A stretch of 36,821 nt of DNA. It comes from an uncultured Clostridia bacterium (GTDB lineage: Bacteria > Bacillota > Clostridia > Christensenellales > Borkfalkiaceae). A model generated the notes under the pieces. That model had not been told where the DNA came from. It did no database searches and saw only the letters and a program-made list of their open reading frames with translations. How positions within the stretch are numbered: the stretch's first letter is position 1; each line of letters begins with the position of its first letter. This document shows, piece by piece, positions 31,332-36,821 of this stretch. The position numbers were made by a program, and so were the translations under genes. The stretch spans positions 1 to 36,821 of the forward strand of contig CANRDK010000004.1 in NCBI GenBank assembly GCA_947629345.1. The letters are read 5' to 3'.

Positions 31332-31360
31332 AGTATAGCATATCCGTTTTGAAAATGCAA
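31332..31360 (-). promoter_or_regulatory. Sigma-A promoter abutting tilS
   Basis: Minus-strand -35 TTGCAT (31355-31360), 17 bases, -10 TATACT (31332-31337). The ATG at 31321 lies ten bases beyond the -10, giving a predicted leader of three or four bases. Confidence 0.65.
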
Positions 31361-31404
31361 GCCGCCGCACGCAGTTTGGACGAATTCAGTTTTTTGGTTG
31401 CTCC

Positions 31405-31742
31405 CCGCTCCGTTGGTTTTACGGGATCCTTCGAGTAGCCCCGCGTCAGGATGAGCGGGGGGTCTCGCTTCCCCTCTTAGGGGAAGTACCCGCGTAGCGG
31501 GGGATAGGGTTCAAAAACCCCTCAGTCACCTACGGTGACAGCTCCCCTACAAGGGGAGCCAAGGGTCCGTCCTCGCCCCAACGCAGTCATGCCCCCTCCT
31601 CGGGAGGGGCAAGAGGAAGGGCAGAATGCGCGCGGGGGGCCTCGCTTCCCCTCTTAGGGGAAGTACCCGCGTAGCGGGGGATAGGGTTCAAAAACCCCTC
31701 AGTCACCTACGGCGACAGCTCCCCTACAAGGGGAGCCAAGGG
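31405..31742. repeat. Tandem near-identical four-stem repeats
   Basis: Two complete four-stem elements at about 31464-31562 and 31641-31740 are nearly identical over about 100 bases. In stem 3 one has GTCACC/GGTGAC (31525-31539) and the other GTCACC/GGCGAC. A hairpin arm (about 31420-31458) precedes them and a GGAGGGG fragment lies between. No gene is present in this 500-base gap. Confidence 0.85.
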
Positions 31743-31789
31743 ACCTTTCCTTCACTTCAAAATAAAACGCTTAAATTTTTCCAAAACCA

Positions 31790-31817
31790 TTGCCAAAAGA
31801 AAATTTCATGCTATAAT
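31790..31817 (+). promoter_or_regulatory. Sigma-A promoter of the hydrolase lipoprotein gene
   Basis: TTGCCA (31790-31795), 16 bases, TATAAT (31812-31817), with AGGGAGG at about 31825-31831 and the ATG at 31839. Confidence 0.75.
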
Positions 31818-31838
31818 GGAACAAAGGGAGGAAATATC

Positions 31839-32843
31839 ATGAAAAAGAAACTTTTGGCACTGGGTGCGGCGGCAGTGTTCGCGCTCACGGGACTCTTTGC
31901 GGCGGCATGCGACAACGATTCGCAGCAGAACACGGGCTCGGACGATACCCAGCAGGAACAGGGCTCGGACGACATTCAGAAGGATCCCGACGACGGGAAG
32001 GGGGATGACGTGAAGGAGAGAGAACTGCGCGTCCTGCGCGAGGGATTCACCTATAAGATCGACCAGACAGAACACACCGTTGCCTATACCGACAGCGAGG
32101 GCAAAAATATCACCCTCTACGGAAACGTATGGGCTCCCCTAAAAAACGGCAAATATCCTGCGAAATATCCCGCCGTCATCCTCTGCCACGGCTTTAACGG
32201 GCACTATACCGATTTCCCCACAGAGTGTCAGGCATTTGCGGAACGGGGGTATGTCTGCTATGCGTTTGACTTCTGCGGCGCACAGGCGGACGGCAAGAGC
32301 ACGGGCAGAACAGCTGCCGATTACACCCCCTTCACGATGAAGGAGGACCTCCGCGCGGCCATCGCCGACATCAAGACGCTCGACAATGTAGACGGAACAC
32401 AGATCTTTCTCTTCGGCGGCAGCCAAGGTGGGTTTGTGACGGCTCTGACGGCGGCAGATGAGGACATCAAGGATCAGATCGCTGCGGTCGCCATGTACTT
32501 CCCCGCGCTCAACATTCCCGAAGATTGGCACGGAAAGCCCGAGGTGACCACTTCCCCCTTCCCGGGATTTTCCATCAGCGGGAAATATATCCATTCGGTA
32601 CAGGACCTCGACCCCTACGCCGTGATCGGCAACTATGAGAAGGATATCTGCATCATTTGGGGAGACCAAGACAACATTGTCCGCCGTGAATTTATCGACA
32701 GGGCGGTGGAGGCGTACGGAAAGGAGCGGGTGGAGCTCACGGTCATCAAGGGCGCGGGGCACGGGTTTGTCCCTGCGGTGTCCGCCGAGGCGGCCAAAAC
32801 GGTGCTGAAATTTATGGAATCCCGCACTTATGTTGTAGAATAA
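31839..32843 (+). CDS. Alpha/beta hydrolase lipoprotein
   Basis: A 334-residue secreted hydrolase. The signal peptide ends in LFAAAC, with Cys24 as the likely lipidated residue; the box is slightly unusual (A at -3). A Gln/Asp-rich linker (25-65) follows. The catalytic domain has LCHGFNGH (oxyanion region), Ser195 in GGSQGG, Asp278 in WGDQDN and His308 in GAGHGF, a full triad. GGSQGG with a FDFCGAQADG segment upstream resembles bacterial acyl-esterases such as cinnamoyl or acetyl esterases acting on polysaccharide side chains; that is inference. The frame extends 71 codons upstream through a repeat; the ATG at 31839 with AGGGAGG is the real start. The next gene is a GH3 enzyme with its own promoter. 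Confidence 0.88.
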   Translation: MKKKLLALGAAAVFALTGLFAAACDNDSQQNTGSDDTQQEQGSDDIQKDPDDGKGDDVKERELRVLREGFTYKIDQTEHTVAYTDSEGKNITLYGNVWAPLKNGKYPAKYPAVILCHGFNGHYTDFPTECQAFAERGYVCYAFDFCGAQADGKSTGRTAADYTPFTMKEDLRAAIADIKTLDNVDGTQIFLFGGSQGGFVTALTAADEDIKDQIAAVAMYFPALNIPEDWHGKPEVTTSPFPGFSISGKYIHSVQDLDPYAVIGNYEKDICIIWGDQDNIVRREFIDRAVEAYGKERVELTVIKGAGHGFVPAVSAEAAKTVLKFMESRTYVVE

Positions 32844-32863
32844 GGGGATAGTGCACGGGGGGG

Positions 32864-33220
32864 AATTAAAAATTAAAAATTTAAAATTAAAAATTGTGGT
32901 GTAGATGTTAGGAATGTCTTGGCTCCCCTCCGCGGGGAGCTGTCACGCCGCCCTTGGCGTGACTGAGGGGGTAGGCGCAGAACCCTATCCCCCCTTCGGG
33001 GTACTTCCCCTAAGAGGGGAAGCAAGAAGGGGCACCCCCTCATCCCGAGCGTAGCGAGCGGATCTCGTAAACTGACGGACTTCCGTTCTTAGAGCGAGAT
33101 TCTCTCGCCCCTTCGGGGCTCGGAATGAGGAAAAAGCTCCCGTGCGGACTTCGTTCGGGGTTTCCTTGGCTCCCCCTTCGAGGGGGAGCTGTCACGCAGT
33201 GACTGAGGAGGTGTCATTCT
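32864..33220. repeat. Repeat cluster between the hydrolase and GH3 genes
   Basis: An AT-rich block (32864-32897, ending GTGG), a reverse four-stem element (about 32920-33025, stem 3 GTCACGCC/GGCGTGAC), a GCGAGATTCTCTCGCC-type hairpin (about 33048-33128) and a half four-stem element (about 33165-33215). Confidence 0.78.
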
Positions 33221-33237
33221 TTTTCTCATGCCACAAC

Positions 33238-33266
33238 ATTACAATTTGTGTAATCAAATTACAATT
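33238..33266. promoter_or_regulatory. Candidate operator upstream of the GH3 gene
   Basis: ATTACAATT occurs twice as a direct repeat exactly 20 bases apart (33238-33246 and 33258-33266). Between and overlapping them, TGTAAT and ATTACA form a perfect inverted repeat around CAA (33249-33263). The site lies just upstream of the -35 at 33280, where an activator would bind. Confidence 0.4.
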
Positions 33267-33279
33267 CAGGTAAGGGGGC

Positions 33280-33308
33280 TTGCGGGGCGGCGCAGGCTCC
33301 CTTATAAT
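33280..33308 (+). promoter_or_regulatory. Promoter of the GH3 gene
   Basis: TTGCGG (33280-33285), 17 bases, TATAAT (33303-33308). TAAGGAG at about 33346-33352 precedes the ATG at 33359 by six bases. Confidence 0.7.
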
Positions 33309-33358
33309 GTGGGAAACCCGCATTCATCACGGGAAAATTGCATGATAAGGAGAAAATT

Positions 33359-36300
33359 ATGGCAAAGAAGGGAATGTCGAATCAGAAGGCGCTCGCGATC
33401 TTTACGCCCTGCATGACGCTCGTTGTCGTCATCATGCTCGCGCTCATCATTGCCGCCTCCATGTTCTACGAGGACATCAGCCTCTTCCTCTACGGCCGTA
33501 CGCAGGAAGCGGACGCGGCGGCCCTTGCGGACGGGGAAGCTCTCTGCGAGGACATCGTGGAAGAGGGCGCAGTGCTCCTCAAAAATGAAGACGAGAGCGG
33601 CACACCCGCCCTTCCCCTCTCGGAGGAGGAACTGCAGAAGGTCAACGTGTTCGGCTGGGCGGCCTACGACTGGATGACCATGGCGTTCGGCTCAGGCTAT
33701 GCGAATACAGACCTGCAGAAGATCAAGTTCTTCCCTGCGCTCGAGGAGGCAGGCATCGGCTACAACCAAGACCTCTACAATCTCTATAAGGATTACTACA
33801 CCGCCCACAGCAAAACGTACGGCGAACAGGACTATCTCGAATACCGCGGCGGCGTCTCCTTCGGCAGCGAGGAGATCTTTGTGCTCCGCGAGCCCTCCAA
33901 ACAGCAATATCTGGACCTTTCGGAGAGCATTCAGAGCTATTCCGACGTCGGGCTCGTCGTCATCGGGAGAACGGGCAGCGAGAGCAAGGACCTCGAGCTC
34001 AAGCAGGTCAAACAGACGACGTCGGGGCAAAACAACAAGACGACGGTCACCGACCGTCACTATCTCGAGCTCTCCACAGAGGAGGAGGACATGATCGACG
34101 TCGCGACGCAGCTGTGCGAAAAGGTCATCGTCATTTTGAACACCGCCAACACGATGGAAACGGGATTTTTGGACAATGACAAGATCGACGGGGCGCTGCT
34201 CGTCGGCATCACGGGGCTCACAGGCGTGAGAGGTCTCGTGAACGTGCTGCGCGGCTATAAGGATGAGCCCGTCCCCGTCCTCGACGATGAGGGAAATCCG
34301 ACCTATGACGAAGAGGGCATGGCGGTCTACAAAAAGAACGAGGACGGCAGCGTTATGACGGAGCGGGTGAAGGTCTCCCCCTCGGGCAGGACGGCAGACA
34401 CCTACGCCTATGACATTCTCGGGACCACCCCCTCTGCCGTTGCGCAGGGCGACAAGGGCTCGGGCGAGGCAGGCGCAGGCACCGTATATGCAAATTGCAA
34501 GAATGAAGACAGCCGCTACCGTGCCTATGTGGACTACTCCGAGGGCATCTATATCGGCTATAAGTGGTTTGAAACGGCAAATGCCGAGGGATTCTGGGAG
34601 GACGTTCACAACGACTACGGCGACGGCTACGAGGGCGTCGTGCAGTGGCCGTTCGGCTACGGCCTCTCCTACGCCGACTTCTCTTGGACGGTGAAGGACA
34701 TCAAAGTCGGGAATTCCTCCAAGAAATCGGGAGAACTTCAGAAGGAGGACACCCTCGTCTTTACCGTAGAGGTCAAGAATACCTCCCCCGAGGGCGGATA
34801 CCCCGGGGAGGACGTCGTGGAGCTCTACTATTCCGCTCCCTATATCGAGGGCGGGATCGAAAAATCCTCCGTCGTCCTCGGCGCCTTTGCTAAGACAAAG
34901 GTCCTTCAGCCGCAGGAGAGCACAACGGTCACCCTCACCCTCCGTGTGCAGGACATGGCCTCCTACGACTGCTACGATCTGAACGGAAACGGGCACACGG
35001 GCTACGAGCTCGATGCGGGTGAATATCACATCATGCTGATGAAGAATGCGCATGAGCTCAAGAGCCCCGAGACAGATTTTGCCTATACCATGTCCGAGAC
35101 CCTGTATGACGTTGACCCCGATACGGAGGAGAGAGTGGAGAACCGCTTCACCGATTTGAACGGGCAGGGCAACGATGAGACGATCGACGAAGCCGACCTC
35201 GACGGCTCCCATGAGGAGACACCTGTAAAGTACCTCTCACGGCAGGATTTCAAGGGGACGTATCCCCAAAAGATCACCTCTCCCCGCAACAGGACGCAGG
35301 AAGCCGAGCGCGTCTGCAAACAGGTGGACCCCACGCAGGAGCAGCTCGAGTATGCGGGCTATGCGGGTGCGACGCGTACGAGGGAAAGCAACGGACTGCA
35401 ATTTTCCGACGTGCTCGACGTGACTGACTACGACGACGAGATCTGGGATCTGCTGATCGCAAATATTTCCGATCAGGAGCTCGTGAACCTCGTGCAGGAC
35501 GGCTACTTCAAGACGGCTGCGCTCGAGAGCATCGGCAAGGTGCAGTATGTGGACCTCGACGGGCCCCTCGGCTTCAACACCCGTGTCACGGGCGGCGACG
35601 GCACGAGCTGTATGTTCATGGCCTATCCGAGCGGCACGATGCTCGCGCAGACATGGAACGAGAAACTCGCCTATGCGTTCGGCCTCTCCGTCGGCAGAGA
35701 AAAGAACTCCATGCAGGGCCTGCGCGGGTGGTATGCCCCCGGTGCGAACCTGCACCGCAACCCCTTCGGCGGCAGAAACGGTGAATATTACAGCGAGGAT
35801 GGGCTCCTTTCGGGCTATATCTGCGCGGGAACGGTGAAGGGCGCAAAGGACATGGGGGTTTATTCCTATGTGAAACACTTCGTCGCCAACGACAGCGAGT
35901 ACAACCGCGAGGGGCTGTTTACCTTCCTCACCGAACAGACGCTGCGCGAGACCTATCTGCAGCCATTTGAGATCATGATAAAGCAGGGCGGCGGCAATGC
36001 GCTCATGACGGCGATGAACCGTCTCGGCAGGGTCTGGACGGGCGCCAACTACGGCCTCGTCACCGAGATCGTCCGCGGCGAATGGGGCTTCCATGGCACC
36101 ATCGTCACCGACTGGATGAATTCCAATGAGAGCTACATGACCCCCTACCGCGGCATTTGGGCGGGCAACGATATCTGGCTGACCAACGGCCTCACCGCCC
36201 CCGCGTTTGCCAACCTGAAGAACGAGACGGCATATAAAATATCCGAACATGTCGCCCACGACGTGCTCTGGACGCTCGCCGACACCATCCGTGCCGAGGC

Positions 36301-36481
36301 AGCCTATGACCCCAATGCTTCGATCGACACATCCGCAGGTGCGACTTACAACCTGACGTGGGTGTGGTATGTTGTGCTCGTGGAGGTCGCCCTCGCCGCA
36401 GGCGTCGCCGTGATGGGCTACTTCCTCGGCAGAACGATCGTACGGAACAAGAAGGCCATTCCCGAGGAGAGCGAGGCGTAG
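33359..36481 (+). CDS. Membrane-anchored, domain-inverted glycoside hydrolase family 3 enzyme
   Basis: A 1040-residue GH3-type enzyme, probably a beta-glucosidase or related exo-glycosidase. It starts with a membrane helix (about 11-38). The usual GH3 C-terminal alpha/beta domain comes first (EEGAVLLKNE near 70, the GRTGSESKDLEL acid/base region near 205). A fibronectin-III-like domain follows (VQWPFGYGLSY, then EVKNTSPEGGYPGEDVVELY). The catalytic TIM barrel is last: VDLDGPLGFNTR, VKHFVANDSEYNREG, MTAMNRLG and the nucleophile Asp918 in IVTDWMN. A second membrane helix (about 1002-1024) and a short basic tail end the protein. This reversed order is known from some rumen Clostridia beta-glucosidases. 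Both ends being membrane-anchored puts the catalytic part outside. Substrate is not evident. Confidence 0.9.
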   Translation: MAKKGMSNQKALAIFTPCMTLVVVIMLALIIAASMFYEDISLFLYGRTQEADAAALADGEALCEDIVEEGAVLLKNEDESGTPALPLSEEELQKVNVFGWAAYDWMTMAFGSGYANTDLQKIKFFPALEEAGIGYNQDLYNLYKDYYTAHSKTYGEQDYLEYRGGVSFGSEEIFVLREPSKQQYLDLSESIQSYSDVGLVVIGRTGSESKDLELKQVKQTTSGQNNKTTVTDRHYLELSTEEEDMIDVATQLCEKVIVILNTANTMETGFLDNDKIDGALLVGITGLTGVRGLVNVLRGYKDEPVPVLDDEGNPTYDEEGMAVYKKNEDGSVMTERVKVSPSGRTADTYAYDILGTTPSAVAQGDKGSGEAGAGTVYANCKNEDSRYRAYVDYSEGIYIGYKWFETANAEGFWEDVHNDYGDGYEGVVQWPFGYGLSYADFSWTVKDIKVGNSSKKSGELQKEDTLVFTVEVKNTSPEGGYPGEDVVELYYSAPYIEGGIEKSSVVLGAFAKTKVLQPQESTTVTLTLRVQDMASYDCYDLNGNGHTGYELDAGEYHIMLMKNAHELKSPETDFAYTMSETLYDVDPDTEERVENRFTDLNGQGNDETIDEADLDGSHEETPVKYLSRQDFKGTYPQKITSPRNRTQEAERVCKQVDPTQEQLEYAGYAGATRTRESNGLQFSDVLDVTDYDDEIWDLLIANISDQELVNLVQDGYFKTAALESIGKVQYVDLDGPLGFNTRVTGGDGTSCMFMAYPSGTMLAQTWNEKLAYAFGLSVGREKNSMQGLRGWYAPGANLHRNPFGGRNGEYYSEDGLLSGYICAGTVKGAKDMGVYSYVKHFVANDSEYNREGLFTFLTEQTLRETYLQPFEIMIKQGGGNALMTAMNRLGRVWTGANYGLVTEIVRGEWGFHGTIVTDWMNSNESYMTPYRGIWAGNDIWLTNGLTAPAFANLKNETAYKISEHVAHDVLWTLADTIRAEAAYDPNASIDTSAGATYNLTWVWYVVLVEVALAAGVAVMGYFLGRTIVRNKKAIPEESEA

Positions 36482-36489
36482 GGAATCAG

Positions 36490-36745
36490 AATGTCCCCGC
36501 CCCCTACCCCCCTCCCCAAGGAGGGGGCATGGATCCCGTAGCGGCGTCATGCTGAGAACGGGAACGGAGTCCCCCCTCGCTTCCCCTCTTAGGGGAGAGG
36601 GCCCGAACGGAGTCCCCCTTGCTTCCCCTCTTAGGGGAAGTACCCGCGTAAGCGGGGGATAGGGTTCCAAAAACCCCTCAGTCACGGCAAGGGCAGCCGT
36701 GACAGCTCCCCTAAGAGGGGAGCCAAGGGGAGCCCCAACGCAGTC
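36490..36745. repeat. Repeat cluster downstream of the GH3 gene
   Basis: A PPPQGGG-type GC-rich hairpin (about 36495-36530), a truncated four-stem element (about 36578-36598), and a complete four-stem element (about 36618-36727) with extended stem 3. No terminator with a T tract was seen after GH3. Confidence 0.78.
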
Positions 36746-36769
36746 ATGCCCCCTCCCGAGGGGTGGAGC

Positions 36770-36812
36770 GGCGTAATTCTGCTCAACAGTGCAGTGCACT
36801 GTGAGCTACGCC
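36770..36812. repeat. Strong hairpin at the window end
   Basis: Nested arms GGCGTA with TACGCC, GCTC with GAGC, and ACAGTGC with GCACTGT around an AGT loop, interrupted by a five-base bulge. No T tract follows within the window, so it is listed as a repeat-like hairpin. It may continue beyond the window. Confidence 0.55.
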
Positions 36813-36821
36813 GCGACAGGA

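Noticed and set aside
2041-36821. Insertion sequence or transposase as the source of the repeats
   Set aside because: No open frame in any repeat cluster resembles a transposase, RAYT or integrase.
1-36821. tRNA or rRNA genes
   Set aside because: I saw no cloverleaf with a T-loop GTTCGA-type signature and acceptor pairing, and no rRNA-like stretch, on either strand.

Overview
The window reads as a chromosomal segment of a fairly GC-rich member of the Bacillota, class Clostridia. The grounds are strong AGGAGG-type Shine-Dalgarno sites, consensus sigma-A promoters, formate-tetrahydrofolate ligase, a riboflavin ECF transporter under an FMN riboswitch, a TGS-containing nucleoside kinase, and a tsaE-tsaB-rimI cluster. 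Intergenic repeats whose translation gives HPERSEGS and PPPQGGG peptides are familiar from uncultured gut Clostridia, perhaps Christensenellales; that placement is inference from memory, not a database match.

Layout. 1-2040: 3' part of a CtpE-type P-type ATPase. 2320-8888, mostly minus strand: metallophosphoesterase, mutY, fhs, a short-chain dehydrogenase and a ZIP metal transporter. 9056-13014, plus strand: a small unknown membrane protein, a Cthe_2159-like lipoprotein and a DUF697-like membrane protein. 13321-15241, minus: membrane protein and ECF-like sigma factor as a coupled pair, then hsp20. 15886-17544, plus: nucleoside kinase. 17772-22903, minus: ddl and a five-gene overlapping operon tsaE-tsaB-rimI-hydrolase-murF, where murF carries a membrane domain. 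23405-25648, minus: riboswitch-controlled ribU and glyA. 25953-31321, minus: VWA lipoprotein, anti-sigma-like protein, sigma factor, hpt and tilS. 31839-36481, plus: a hydrolase lipoprotein and a domain-inverted, membrane-anchored GH3 enzyme.

Themes. Fhs and GlyA serve one-carbon metabolism. Ddl and the MurF-like ligase make and attach D-Ala-D-Ala. TsaB, TsaE and TilS modify tRNA. Two sigma factors are each followed by a single-pass membrane protein; one of these cassettes leads to a YfbK-type VWA lipoprotein, and a motif is repeated upstream of both the anti-sigma-like gene and the VWA gene.

The most striking property is the repeat load. About eighteen clusters fill nearly every gap longer than 200 bases. 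They combine several structured families: a four-stem element of about 100 bp with compensatory stem changes, a long imperfect hairpin, GC-rich hairpins, and AT-rich (AAAAATT)n boundaries. One composite has entered mutY in frame, adding about 100 codons inside the C-terminal domain. Another supplies the last codons and stop of the VWA gene, and a third has become a U-tract terminator. No transposase, CRISPR array, tRNA or rRNA was seen.
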